Assembly (NCBI RefSeq): GCF_000331025.1
Contig: NC_020055.1
Location: 1,954,370 to 2,018,369, forward strand
Length of the DNA: 64,000 nt
Direction: 5' to 3'
DNA from: Maridesulfovibrio hydrothermalis AM13 = DSM 14728
GTDB taxonomy: Bacteria; Desulfobacterota; Desulfovibrionia; Desulfovibrionales; Desulfovibrionaceae
The notes beneath the pieces are model-generated. The model had not been told where the DNA came from. It worked only from the letters and a program-made list of their open reading frames with translations, and did not search any database. This document shows positions 17,215 to 26,268 of the stretch, piece after piece. Made by a program: the position numbers and the translations under genes. Each line of letters opens with the position of its first letter. Within the stretch, counting starts at the first letter, position 1.

Positions 17215-18141
17215 TTATCCCTTGTACAGTTTGGGGTTGAGGAAATCCCTCAGCCAGTCGCCGAGCAGGTTGATGACCAGAATAAGGACGATAAGTATAA
17301 TTCCGGGAAACATGGTAATCCACCATGATCCGCTGAAAATGTACTCAAACCCCACGTTGATCAGTGATCCCAGTGACGGTTGTGTGACCGGCATTCCCAG
17401 TCCGACAAAAGACAGGGCCGCTTCACTCATGATGGCGTTAGCCACCTGAATGGTGGAGATAACAAATACTGGAGAAAGAGTATTCGGAAGTACATGCCGC
17501 CACATTATGCGGGTCTGGGAAAGTCCGATAACCCGTGCGGCTTCAACGTATTCCTTTTTCTTTTCAGCCAGTACCGAGGCGCGCACAGTACGGGCGTATT
17601 GCGGCCATTCTGCAAATCCGATAATCAGAATCAGCAGCGGAACGGCAATTTCCTCGTATTTGGCAACCCCGAATGCCGCCTGAAAAATGGCGGAAATAAA
17701 AATCGCAACCATGTAGGTTGAAAAGGAGAGCTGCACATCTGCAATACGCATGAGCAGTGTCTCAACCTTTTTCCCCATGAACCCGGCAACCAGCCCGAGC
17801 ATGATGCCCAGAAAAGCTTGCAGAGCCACAGCTCCGAATCCGATGATCAGGGAAACGCGCATGCCGTAAAGCATGGTGGAGAAAAGGTCTCGTCCCTGTG
17901 CATCTGTTCCCATCAGGAATTGACTTTGACCGCCTTCAAGCCATGATGGCGGAATTTCAGAATCCATGATGTTAATGTTGTTGGCATCGTATGGGTCGAA
18001 AGGCGCGATAAGCGGCGCTGCAAACCCCATGAATAAAAGCACGACCAAAATAATGAAGCTTGTGAGAGCAACCTTGTCGTGCAGAAAATCGTGCAGAAAA
18101 TATGATTCTTTAAATCTCTGCCAGCGTGATCTGGTTCTCAT
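17215..18141 (-). CDS. dppC: Peptide ABC transporter permease (DppC/OppC type)
   Basis: 308 residues with six membrane segments. The N-terminal cytoplasmic stretch (RSRWQRFKESYFLHDFLHDKVALTS) precedes TM1, as in OppC/DppC. The EAA loop reads EAARVIGLSQTRIMWRHVLPN and contacts the ATPases. The stop of the DppB-like gene and this ATG are directly adjacent (18142/18141), so the two permeases are made in equal amounts. Confidence 0.92.
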   Translation of the reverse strand: MRTRSRWQRFKESYFLHDFLHDKVALTSFIILVVLLFMGFAAPLIAPFDPYDANNINIMDSEIPPSWLEGGQSQFLMGTDAQGRDLFSTMLYGMRVSLIIGFGAVALQAFLGIMLGLVAGFMGKKVETLLMRIADVQLSFSTYMVAIFISAIFQAAFGVAKYEEIAVPLLILIIGFAEWPQYARTVRASVLAEKKKEYVEAARVIGLSQTRIMWRHVLPNTLSPVFVISTIQVANAIMSEAALSFVGLGMPVTQPSLGSLINVGFEYIFSGSWWITMFPGIILIVLILVINLLGDWLRDFLNPKLYKG

Positions 18142-19116
18142 TTATTTTCGCCCCGTTATTCTGACCTGCGGGTTGACGAGTCCGTAGATGACATCAACCA
18201 CCGTGTTAACAATAACAAATATGAATCCGACTACAACCAGATAGGCGACCATAAGCGGTGCGTCTCCGCGTTCAACTGCTTCAATAAACATGAAGCCCAT
18301 ACCCTGCCACTGGAACACTGTTTCAGTGAGGATGGTAAACGCGATCATGGTTCCCAGCTGCACTCCGCCGACGGTGATAACCGGGAGCAGGGTGTTTTTA
18401 AAAGCGTGGACAATCCAGACTCTTTTTGGAGTCAGGCCTTTTGCCCATGCATATTTAATGTAATCGTTTTCAAGGACTTCCATCATTTCGGAGCGGATAA
18501 GGCGGATAAAGAGCGGGAGCATGATAGAAGATAGAGCAATAGAAGGCATAATGAGATGCAGCCAGCCGTCAGCCGTCAGAAAGCCTGTTCTCCAGCCGCC
18601 CAGATTAACGGTTTCCCCGCGTCCATACGATGGCAGCCAGTGCAACTGCACTGAAAAAATATAAATCATCATGATCGCGGTAAGGAATACCGGAATGGAT
18701 ACACCCAGAGTAGAGCCGCCCATGACAAATTTAGAAAAAATAGATTTTGGCCGTATTGCTGAATATATTCCCAGCGGAACGGAGAAAAGCACAATGAGGA
18801 TGGCAGAGCATAGAACCAGTTCTAGGGTAGCAGGAGCTTTGCTTAAGATTACTTCAAGGGCGGACTTTTTGTAGAAAAAGGACTTTCCGATATCGCCCTT
18901 GACGGCTCCTTGCAGGAATCTTCCGAACTGAATCAGGAACGGGTCATTGAGTCCCAGTTCATCCCTTATTTTTTCACGTTCCTCTGCCGATACGGATACC
19001 CCGGTAATCTCACGGACCGGGTCACCGAAGCTTTGCTTAATGGCAAAGCCGATACAGCTGATAATCAGCATGACTATAATCGCTTGCACGATTCTTCGGA
19101 CAATAAAAGCAAACAT
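18142..19116 (-). CDS. dppB: Peptide ABC transporter permease (DppB/OppB type)
   Basis: 324 residues, six membrane segments. The N-terminus MFAFIVRRIVQAIIVMLIIS, the periplasmic TGVSVSAEEREKIRDELGL region and the EAA loop YIKYAWAKGLTPKRVWIVHA match the DppB/OppB family. It follows the binding-protein gene after a 241-nt gap that holds a hairpin, which probably lowers expression of the membrane genes relative to the binding protein. Confidence 0.92.
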   Translation of the reverse strand: MFAFIVRRIVQAIIVMLIISCIGFAIKQSFGDPVREITGVSVSAEEREKIRDELGLNDPFLIQFGRFLQGAVKGDIGKSFFYKKSALEVILSKAPATLELVLCSAILIVLFSVPLGIYSAIRPKSIFSKFVMGGSTLGVSIPVFLTAIMMIYIFSVQLHWLPSYGRGETVNLGGWRTGFLTADGWLHLIMPSIALSSIMLPLFIRLIRSEMMEVLENDYIKYAWAKGLTPKRVWIVHAFKNTLLPVITVGGVQLGTMIAFTILTETVFQWQGMGFMFIEAVERGDAPLMVAYLVVVGFIFVIVNTVVDVIYGLVNPQVRITGRK

Positions 19117-19301
19117 TTTTTATTTCACTCCAGCAGGCAGCTGTTAGTCAGCTTCCTTCAGGCTTTCCATAAAGCCTCAAATTATTCGGACAGTCAAAAA
19201 AATAAATTTTGCATGAACTGAGCTGAGCGTCTATTTTTCTGGCGCGACCGGCCTTTTGAGACTTTCTGTAAAGCCTGATGATTTACTTATATATCAACTC
19301 A

Positions 19302-19329
19302 AAGGGAACCCCAAGTCTGGAGTTCCCTT
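19302..19329 (-). promoter_or_regulatory. Intercistronic hairpin between binding-protein and permease genes
   Basis: AAGGGAAC...GTTCCCTT, with two further G-C pairs, forms a stable hairpin just after the dppA stop codon on the minus strand. No T-run follows in the direction of transcription. This fits an mRNA-stabilising or partial-termination element that allows more binding protein than permease, as seen in other ABC operons (inference). Confidence 0.6.
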
Positions 19330-19357
19330 CGAATTTAACTTTGATCTGGAATTTCCT

Positions 19358-20977
19358 TTACTTGATGACGAGGTCGCCGAAGTAAGGGAAGTTCTGCACG
19401 TTTACAATTGTTTCGGTATTCATGTTATTCTTGGAAGCCCAAGACAGGTTCTGCCAGTGCAGAGGTACGAATGCTGCGTCATCATAGAGGAGTTTTTCAA
19501 CTTTCTGGAGCATTGCATTACGCTTTGCAAGGTCGGTTTCAGTCTGGGACTGGATAATCAGAGCGTCAACTTCCGGGTTGCAGTAGGTTCCGCTGTTGTA
19601 CTGGCCGTAACCGGTTTCCTTGTTAATGCACATAAGCAGGAATTCAGTGTAGTTGGCACTGTCTTCGGTGTCAGGATGCCAGCCGATCATCTGGATGTCA
19701 GCAGCCTTGAGGTCGAACTGATCCCAGTACTGAGCTTTAGGCATGGTTTTGAGGCTGACTTTGATGCCGATCTTACCGAGCATAGATACGAATGCTTCAG
19801 CGATCTTTTCATCATTAACGTAGCGGTTGTTAGGTGCAATCATGGTGCACTCGAAACCTTTTTCGTAACCGGCTTCTTTCATGAGCTGCTTTGCTTTTGC
19901 GAGGTCATAACGAGGTTTCAACTCAGCGTTGTAACCTGCAAAACCTTCAGGCCCCTGCTGGCATGCAACAGTTGCAAATCCTTTCATAACCTGACTGACA
20001 ATACCGGTGTTATCGGTAGCGTAGACAATAGCCTGACGGACTTTAGGGTTCTGGAAAGCTTTCAGACGAGTCTGGTTCAGCTGGAAGGTGATAATACGTG
20101 AGCCGGACATGGTGACCAGCTGCAGACCTTCAGTGGATTTGATACGCTTAAGATCCTGCGGGGGAACAGGCATGATGAAGTCAACATCACCGGAAAGCAG
20201 TGCTGCAACACGGGTAGCGTCATTCTTAATAGGAGTCAGGATGATGGTATCAACGTTACCGGATTTATCCCAGTATGCAGGAAAAGCTTTGAATACGGTG
20301 CGAACACCCTGTTCACGCTCTTTAACCATGTATTTACCGGTTCCGGACTCATTTGCGTTAGCAAAGGAGTAGTCGGTCTTGACGATAGCAGCTTTATCGA
20401 GGCCTTTTTCATCCTTACCGGTGTAGAACTTGCTATCCATAGGAAAAATGTAGGTGGCCATGTTGAGGAGCAGGCCGTAAGGCTCTTTGGTGATGATATC
20501 AACGGTGTTTTCATCAACAACTTTAGGTGTTGCGAAAGGTTCGAAAAGTCCTTTGTAGTCAATACTTGTTTTCAGACGTTCGATAGTCCAGACAACATCT
20601 TTAGCAGTGAAGGGGTTACCGCTATGGAAAGTTACGCCTTTACGGAGATGAAAGCGCAGGGTCTTGTCGTCAATGCGTTCCCATGACTCAGCAAGACGGG
20701 GTTCGAAAGAACCGTCTTTAGCCCAGCGAACGAGAGGGTCGAAAACCATGTGGGAGTACTGAAGCATACCACCGGAAAGCTGTACATGAGGGTCAAGAGA
20801 TACAGGGTCGGCATCCATAGCCAGTTTCAGGGTTTTCCCGCTTGTTTCGGCAGCTGGAGCTGCTTTTTCTGCGGTTTCCTTTTTGGCAGAAGCCTCTTCT
20901 TTTTTTTCTGCGCTGCATCCGGCAAGGCCGAGAGTCAGAATAACTACAAGCGCAAGAAACAGTAATGAACGTTTCAT
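19358..20977 (-). CDS. dppA: Peptide-binding lipoprotein of the ABC transporter (SBP family 5)
   Basis: About 539 residues. A lipoprotein signal peptide (KRSLLFLALVVILTLGLAGC, lipidated Cys near residue 22) is followed by a charged Ala/Lys/Glu linker and the SBP_bac_5 fold, with SWERIDDKTLRFHLRKGV, VTFHSGNPFTAKDVVWTIER and the C-terminal DDAAFVPLHW. It captures the substrate in the periplasm for the downstream permeases. I prefer ATG 20977 to the upstream GTG 20983 because AAGGAG lies 7 nt before the ATG. First gene of the operon. Confidence 0.92.
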   Translation of the reverse strand: MKRSLLFLALVVILTLGLAGCSAEKKEEASAKKETAEKAAPAAETSGKTLKLAMDADPVSLDPHVQLSGGMLQYSHMVFDPLVRWAKDGSFEPRLAESWERIDDKTLRFHLRKGVTFHSGNPFTAKDVVWTIERLKTSIDYKGLFEPFATPKVVDENTVDIITKEPYGLLLNMATYIFPMDSKFYTGKDEKGLDKAAIVKTDYSFANANESGTGKYMVKEREQGVRTVFKAFPAYWDKSGNVDTIILTPIKNDATRVAALLSGDVDFIMPVPPQDLKRIKSTEGLQLVTMSGSRIITFQLNQTRLKAFQNPKVRQAIVYATDNTGIVSQVMKGFATVACQQGPEGFAGYNAELKPRYDLAKAKQLMKEAGYEKGFECTMIAPNNRYVNDEKIAEAFVSMLGKIGIKVSLKTMPKAQYWDQFDLKAADIQMIGWHPDTEDSANYTEFLLMCINKETGYGQYNSGTYCNPEVDALIIQSQTETDLAKRNAMLQKVEKLLYDDAAFVPLHWQNLSWASKNNMNTETIVNVQNFPYFGDLVIK

Positions 20978-21034
20978 CCTCACACTCCTTGAAAGGTAAA
21001 AACTATAATAAAAAAAGCACCAAACACATCTTTA

Positions 21035-21051
21035 TTCAGGAACATCCTGAA
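21035..21051. repeat. Inverted repeat upstream of the peptide transporter operon
   Basis: TTCAGG-AACAT-CCTGAA lies about 60 bp before the dppA start. It could be a leader hairpin or an operator. No further support. Confidence 0.35.
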
Positions 21052-21242
21052 AAAGAGTGCACGTCGAAATAGGTTCAATAACAGATTTAACTATTATTAC
21101 ATGCGGCTTCCCCTTGCCGTATGCGCCCAATATTATTACACTTGATTTGCAATTTTCACAAATCTATAAGCTGTTGAAATATCATACTAAAAATAATTTA
21201 TTAACAGAAGTGTCAAACTGGGCGCAAAAAAGTGCGGATTTT

Positions 21243-21686
21243 ATGAATATAAAAAAATATAATTCTTATCTCTTTGGATTAATTCTGGTTTTATTTGTTA
21301 TAAGTACCTCGGGGTGCGCTTCTATTAATCCTTTTGCCGATTCTATTCCGGAATACGATCTAGACGGCGAGCATGAATTGAGGCTCGACCTTATGCCCGG
21401 GGAGGTGATTGCCTTTGAGATGCGCAATCCCGGGTCCGGTGGATATCAGTTTGACGGGATTACTTTTAATCCCAAATTAGTGACTCTGGATAAATTCAAT
21501 ATTGTTGAGCCTGATTCTGGAATGCTTGGTGACTTCGGTCGCTGGAGGTTCGAATTCACCATGGTCGGGATTGGAGATACTCCGGTAATCATAAATATTA
21601 AACGAGCCGGTGATAAGCAGCGTGATGCTTACAAAATAATAAATTTAAGCATTACCGAAGACGGTCCTCCTTTTTTTGAATGGTAG
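21243..21686 (+). CDS. Lipoprotein resembling chagasin-type (I42) cysteine-protease inhibitors
   Basis: About 147 residues from ATG 21243. A lipoprotein signal (SYLFGLILVLFVISTSGC) is followed by a single beta-rich domain: MRNPGSGGYQF resembles the NPTTGY loop of chagasin, and GRWRFEFTMVGIGDTPVIINIKR resembles the later conserved strands. Chagasin-like proteins inhibit papain-family proteases; bacterial lipoprotein versions exist. The match is by motif only and could be a related beta-sandwich without inhibitory activity. The frame extends upstream to 21057 but lacks a ribosome site and a signal peptide there, so the ATG before the signal peptide is chosen. It is transcribed alone, divergently from dppA. 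Confidence 0.7.
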   Translation: MNIKKYNSYLFGLILVLFVISTSGCASINPFADSIPEYDLDGEHELRLDLMPGEVIAFEMRNPGSGGYQFDGITFNPKLVTLDKFNIVEPDSGMLGDFGRWRFEFTMVGIGDTPVIINIKRAGDKQRDAYKIINLSITEDGPPFFEW

Positions 21687-21698
21687 TCGCTGAGTATA

Positions 21699-21737
21699 AA
21701 AAAGCCGCATTATCTGAAAACAGAAATGCGGCTTTTT
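21699..21737. terminator. Bidirectional terminator between convergent genes
   Basis: AAAAAGCCGCATT / AATGCGGCTTTTT is a 13-bp stem with a 13-nt loop. It ends both the lipoprotein gene (plus) and the radical SAM gene (minus). Confidence 0.88.
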
Positions 21738-21756
21738 AATTGTATTCTGGCTTAGT

Positions 21757-24270
21757 CTATTTAAATCGCTGGCCTGTTTTCAGGAGTGAGTAGTCAAGCA
21801 GTGTCGTACCGGGGCAGATTGCTGCGATCATTTTTACCGGACTCATATACAGGTCTGTCCAGTCGAAGGTCATTTTCACTGTACGGTCATCTATTTCTTC
21901 GAAACTGGTCAGAGTGGGGCGGATATTTTTTTGCTTCACTTTTTGCTTAGTGGTGTGTTCGACAATGTATTCGTCGGATTCGGCAAGCTCACGGAGTCTG
22001 GCAATTTTTTCAGCTGCATCTTCAGCACTGCTGGTGAAGGTCAGGGTGAAGTCTTCAACAGAAGGTTGCGGCTGCTTCTTGGACAGAGTCAGAGGATCGG
22101 CGGCAACAATGCGCATGCCTCTTGGCATTTGTTCATTGAGTCTCTCCAGAAGTTCGTGTGCAGATACCTTTGTGCGCAGCATTACATTCATCCATTCGCA
22201 CATGCTTTCCACACCGACCGGAAGTGCCCGCCCGAAGGATATCTTCGGCATGGGATGGAATCCCTGAGAGAAGGTCAGCGGCAATTTTGCTCTGCGCATT
22301 GCCCGCTCAATTACCGGTTGCAGGTCAAGCTGGCTGAGATAGGCTGTGGTTCCGGTTTTGGTGTACCATAGTCTGAAATTACAACCTTTGATGCCTAGAT
22401 CCGTTTTTTCTTTCTGCACAAAAGGAGGAACGTCTCCGGCCTGATCGCGGGTCTTGAAAACCATTTTGGGCTGGATATCTTTTTCCGCAGCCTGTTTTTT
22501 CAGCAGCGACTTGCGTCCGCCATGTCCGCATACACCGCAATTGCGGCACTCTTCGTAGCGACAGTCGCCGGTAAGTTTTTCGGCAAAACCGCGTTTGCGT
22601 TCAGTGAGCAGGAATTTTTTGCTTACTCCGCAAGACAGGTGGTCCCACGGAAGTCTGTCTTCTTCAGCTCTTTCAGCAAGAAAATCTTCGGCAACAAGTC
22701 CTTCCTCTTCCATTGCTTCAAGGTACGGCTCAAGCTTAAGATGATCTTTCCAGCTTGAAAAAAGTGCTCCGCGTTCGTAAGCCTTCTGGACTACAGGGCC
22801 TAGTCTGCGGTCACCGCGCGAGAAGATTCCTTCAAGGAAAGTCATGCGCGGAATATGAGATTTGAGGTTGATTCGTTTCTGGCTGTTGAATCTTTCGCGC
22901 AGGTAGTCAAGGCGTTCGTATATTTCATCAAGTGAAATCTGGCGTTCCCACTGAAAGGGACTGTGGGGCTTAGGCACGAAAGGGGAAACCGCAGCAGTAA
23001 TATTAAGTTTTTTGATGTGCCTGCCTGCAACGTCACGTACTTTAACACAGAGGTCGACTATTGCATCAAGATCTTCAAATGTTTCGGTGGGCAGTCCGAT
23101 CATGAAATATAGTTTTATATTCTGCCAGCCGTTATTGAAAAGCATAAGTGAATGAGCGAGCAGGGCTTCTTCGGTGATCCCTTTATTGATAACATCACGC
23201 ATACGCTGACTTCCGGCCTCGGGCGCAAGGGTGGCTCCGGTGCGGCGGATGGTGGCGATACGTTCCATGATGGGGTCGGAAAGAGAACCTACGCGAAGGG
23301 ACGGCAGTGAAATAGATATCTGTTCCGCTGCGCAGTGATCGAAGCTTTTGGCGAAAAGTGCATCCAGAGCGGAATAATCTCCTGTGCTGAGTGAAAGGAA
23401 TGAAGTCTCTTCATATCCGGTTTCATCAAGTCCCTGCCTGAGAGTCTCATCAAGCGTTTCCGGAGTGCGTTCACGAACCGGACGATAGATTATTCCGGCC
23501 TGACAGAAACGGCATCCGCGGGTGCAGCCACGGGCTATTTCCATGGTCAGCCTGTCGTGTACAGCCTTGCCGTAAGGCAGAACCTGTCCTTTGGGAAACG
23601 GAATTGGGTTCAGATCATCTACAACCGCTTTTTCCACAACGAAATCGCCCGGATTGTCGGGATCGAAAAATTCGGGAATGTAAATTCCGGGAAGTTCAGA
23701 CAGTGCTTCAAGTCTTTCTTTTCTCCCCAGTCCTTTTTCTTTGCAGTCAGCAATAACTTCCATCACTTTTATGATAGATTCTTCGCCGTCGCCGAGCATG
23801 ACTACATCGAAAAAGTCAGCCATGGGTTCAATGTTGAAACAGGCTCCGCCTCCGGCAATTACCAGTGGACAGGAATCATTCCGGTCTGCTGATTTGAAAG
23901 GAATTCCTGCCAGATCAAGCATGTAGAGCACGTTGGTATAACATAACTCATGGGTCAGGCTGATACCGAGTGCGTCAATATCCTTAAGGGGGGTGTCACT
24001 TTCCAGAGTTGCCAGAACCTCACCGTGCTCGCGCATGATTTCGGCAGTTTCTTCGCAGGGAACATAGGCCCTTTCTGCGTAGAAATCTGGATGTTTGTTG
24101 ACGATTTCATAAAGAATTTTTTGCCCGAGGTAAGACATTCCGATCTCGTAAAGGTCGGGGAACCCTATGGCGATATGAGCCTTTACGGATGACAAGTCCT
24201 TATGAACAGTACCCCATTCCGACCCGAGGTAGCGGGTGGGGCGAGGTAAAAGGGGGAGCAGCTTTTTCAA
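21757..24270 (-). CDS. B12-binding-domain radical SAM protein fused to a TIGR03936/DUF2344 domain (TIGR03960 type)
   Basis: 837 residues in three parts: an N-terminal cobalamin-binding-like Rossmann domain (about 20-190, HIAIGFPDLYEIGMSYLG), a radical SAM domain with the cluster motif RGCTRGCRFCQAG (C-x3-C-x2-C, near residue 255), and a C-terminal DUF2344 domain (from about 640: YTKTGTTAYLSQLDLQPVIE, FSQGFHPMPKISFG). This is the TIGR03960 architecture, often found near Rne/Rng and ribosomal genes in other bacteria; the reaction is unknown. The likely start is TTG 24270. A Cys-rich insert (CRYEECRNCGVCGHG, about 560-575) may bind a further metal. Confidence 0.85.
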   Translation of the reverse strand: MKKLLPLLPRPTRYLGSEWGTVHKDLSSVKAHIAIGFPDLYEIGMSYLGQKILYEIVNKHPDFYAERAYVPCEETAEIMREHGEVLATLESDTPLKDIDALGISLTHELCYTNVLYMLDLAGIPFKSADRNDSCPLVIAGGGACFNIEPMADFFDVVMLGDGEESIIKVMEVIADCKEKGLGRKERLEALSELPGIYIPEFFDPDNPGDFVVEKAVVDDLNPIPFPKGQVLPYGKAVHDRLTMEIARGCTRGCRFCQAGIIYRPVRERTPETLDETLRQGLDETGYEETSFLSLSTGDYSALDALFAKSFDHCAAEQISISLPSLRVGSLSDPIMERIATIRRTGATLAPEAGSQRMRDVINKGITEEALLAHSLMLFNNGWQNIKLYFMIGLPTETFEDLDAIVDLCVKVRDVAGRHIKKLNITAAVSPFVPKPHSPFQWERQISLDEIYERLDYLRERFNSQKRINLKSHIPRMTFLEGIFSRGDRRLGPVVQKAYERGALFSSWKDHLKLEPYLEAMEEEGLVAEDFLAERAEEDRLPWDHLSCGVSKKFLLTERKRGFAEKLTGDCRYEECRNCGVCGHGGRKSLLKKQAAEKDIQPKMVFKTRDQAGDVPPFVQKEKTDLGIKGCNFRLWYTKTGTTAYLSQLDLQPVIERAMRRAKLPLTFSQGFHPMPKISFGRALPVGVESMCEWMNVMLRTKVSAHELLERLNEQMPRGMRIVAADPLTLSKKQPQPSVEDFTLTFTSSAEDAAEKIARLRELAESDEYIVEHTTKQKVKQKNIRPTLTSFEEIDDRTVKMTFDWTDLYMSPVKMIAAICPGTTLLDYSLLKTGQRFK

Positions 24271-24307
24271 TGTACAGCCCTGAAAAATTTCAATTAATGG
24301 TTAAACA

Positions 24308-24328
24308 GGGAGCCGTTTAAAGGCTCCC
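24308..24328 (-). terminator. Weak terminator-like hairpin after the small minus-strand gene
   Basis: GGGAGCC-GTTTAAA-GGCTCCC, 8 nt downstream of the stop codon at 24337. The following T content is low (TGTTTAA). Confidence 0.55.
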
Positions 24329-24336
24329 CGCAAAAA

Positions 24337-24678
24337 TTATTTCTTGAGAAGCTGGGAGATATCGGAGACGTTACCGCCCATACCGCCGAGACCGCCGGAA
24401 GGAGCTGTAAGGGTCAGGTTGCTGGCTGCTTCAAGATATTTGGTAGAAACATCATCAGGACAGTTTTTGTATTCATAGATGATGTGACGGCCGTCGATTT
24501 CGCCCTCAATTTCGTTATCAAAGGGGTAGCCGAAAGGAAGAATCATCATCTGCACGCCCTGCTGAGCCGGTACAGTCTGCAAGATCGCAGGATCGGTAAT
24601 TTTATTTGCTTCTGCGTCCCATTTGCCGATAACCATGTCACCATTGATCAGTTTGAAAAGCTTTACATCGTAAGCCAT
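24337..24678 (-). CDS. Small protein of unknown function with an Sm-like beta pattern
   Basis: 113 residues, soluble. The N-terminal half (VKLFKLINGDMVIGKW, then ITDPAIL, then MMILPFGYPF) has the strand pattern of an Sm/LSm fold, with an NGD turn like the Sm1 motif. The tail is Gly/Leu-rich (SGGLGGMGGNVSDISQLLKK). The fold assignment is a visual guess and RNA binding is not shown. ATG 24678 has a clear AAGGAGAG site, and a hairpin follows the stop. It stands between the radical SAM gene and the OFA transporter and is probably its own unit. Confidence 0.75.
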   Translation of the reverse strand: MAYDVKLFKLINGDMVIGKWDAEANKITDPAILQTVPAQQGVQMMILPFGYPFDNEIEGEIDGRHIIYEYKNCPDDVSTKYLEAASNLTLTAPSGGLGGMGGNVSDISQLLKK

Positions 24679-24841
24679 GAGTATCTCTCCTTAAAAAATT
24701 ATCAAAATAAAAAAGACCGGATGGAATTTAAAAATATCCTTTTCCGGCTCAGTAGTTGCGCTGTGTCGAACATATAATAATTAGAGTCAACTTACCTGCC
24801 TGTCAAGGATGATAAGGTTTAATACTGGCTTAGTATTATTT

Positions 24842-24881
24842 AAAGGAAAAGCTCCCTGTATTATGCAGGGAGCTTTTCCTT
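24842..24881. terminator. Strong terminator after the OFA transporter gene
   Basis: A nearly perfect 16-bp stem (AAGGAAAAGCTCCCTG / CAGGGAGCTTTTCCTT, 7-nt loop), 57 nt after the minus-strand stop codon. Confidence 0.85.
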
Positions 24882-24937
24882 ATTATTTTGTCTGGAAAGT
24901 GACGATCCTTCCAGAGAATGATAGATCCATTGTCAGA

Positions 24938-26224
24938 TTATCTTCTGGCGAATTCTGGGGTAGTATTAACATTTCTGCCGGGTTTTTTGACCAGAGAGAT
25001 TGCTGCCGCGCCGATGAGACAACATGCTCCGCAGGTGGTAAATGCCAGAGGGAAATTGTTTATATCACCGAGCATCCCGCCAAGCATGGGGCCGAAAATT
25101 CCGCCTACACCGTAAGCCAGAAAAACGTAAGGATAGTTCTGCCCTACATTTTTTGTCCCGAAAGTATCGGCCGTTATGGTCGGGAAAAGGGCGAAGTTAC
25201 CGCCGAAGTTGAAACCGATAATACTTGCGCCCACATAGAGCAGGAGTTCATTGCCGGCCATAACCGTGAATGCCAGCAGGGTTACACCTTGAATAGCGGC
25301 CATGAGCAGGATAGACAGTTTACGGCCGAGCTTGTCACTGGCTGTTCCCCAGATGATTCTGCCGAGTCCGTTGGACAGGCTGAAAAAAACAGCCATGGCA
25401 GTACCTGCTATGGCACTTGCTTCAGCCGTGCTGTGTCCTGCCGCCTGTAATGCCTCCATGGGATAAAGTTTCATGAGTCCTATGGACATAAGACCTGCTG
25501 CGGCACTAAAAGTGAAAGTTGCAAAAATCAGGTAGAATTGCGGAGTTCTGAGCATTTCGGAAAAGCTGAAATTTTCTTCAGCTGCTTCATTTGCAGCAGC
25601 GGCGTTTGTTTCGGGGTGATAGCCTTCCGGTGTCCAGCCTTCGGGCGGGAATCTCATCCAGATACCGCCAATGGCAATCATTAGACAGAAGAGCAGTCCG
25701 TAGATTGAAAATGTTGTGGAAAGGCCGAATGTACCGATGAGATTACCCCATGCTCCTGCAAGTTTGACCCAGGCCATTGCTCCGAATCCGAAGCCTGCTA
25801 CAGCCAGTCCGGTAATAAATCCTTTTTTATCAGGAAACCAGCGCATACCGACGGCGATGGGAACAACATAGCCCAGCCCGATGCCTGCACCGCCGATAAC
25901 TCCGATGAAAAGGCAGAGTGCAGGAAAACTGGTTCCGCCTGTAGTACCTGCCAGAGCGTATCCTGCCCCGAGAACGATTGCGCTTAAAAAGGATAGTTTA
26001 CCCGGTCCCCATTTGGTGAGTTTTTTACCTGCCCAGACCATGGACAGCGCAAAGGTTACAAGCCCGATTGAAAATACTGCCTGAGTCTGGACTTTGGTCC
26101 ATCCTGCTTCAATCAGGGAAGGGGTGAATACCGACCATGCATAGATTGCGCCGAGAGCAAGTTGCATAAGTACGGCTCCTAAGACTGCAAGCCATCTATT
26201 CATTATACGTTTTTCACTCATCAT
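24938..26224 (-). CDS. OFA-family MFS transporter (oxalate/formate antiporter-like)
   Basis: 428 residues with 12 membrane segments. The N-terminus (NRWLAVLGAVLMQLALGAIYAWSVF) and the GLGYVVPIAVGMRWFPDKKG region are typical of the OFA family (TIGR00890-like), which moves small monocarboxylates or dicarboxylates. In sulfate reducers such transporters lie near lactate, formate or acetate genes; here the upstream neighbour on the same strand is acetyl-CoA synthetase, so acetate or another short acid is a reasonable guess. ATG 26224 or 26221 follows GGGGGAA. A long upstream region (26225-26856) carries CCGTTT-type sites like those in front of acs, suggesting shared regulation. Confidence 0.85.
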   Translation of the reverse strand: MMSEKRIMNRWLAVLGAVLMQLALGAIYAWSVFTPSLIEAGWTKVQTQAVFSIGLVTFALSMVWAGKKLTKWGPGKLSFLSAIVLGAGYALAGTTGGTSFPALCLFIGVIGGAGIGLGYVVPIAVGMRWFPDKKGFITGLAVAGFGFGAMAWVKLAGAWGNLIGTFGLSTTFSIYGLLFCLMIAIGGIWMRFPPEGWTPEGYHPETNAAAANEAAEENFSFSEMLRTPQFYLIFATFTFSAAAGLMSIGLMKLYPMEALQAAGHSTAEASAIAGTAMAVFFSLSNGLGRIIWGTASDKLGRKLSILLMAAIQGVTLLAFTVMAGNELLLYVGASIIGFNFGGNFALFPTITADTFGTKNVGQNYPYVFLAYGVGGIFGPMLGGMLGDINNFPLAFTTCGACCLIGAAAISLVKKPGRNVNTTPEFARR

Positions 26225-26268
26225 TTCCCCCGTTGTTTAAGATTATGGGTGGGGATATTTACTGTATC

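Noticed and set aside
19256-20101. 281-codon frame on the plus strand
   Set aside because: Antisense to dppA; no domain pattern and overlaps a gene with clear signatures.
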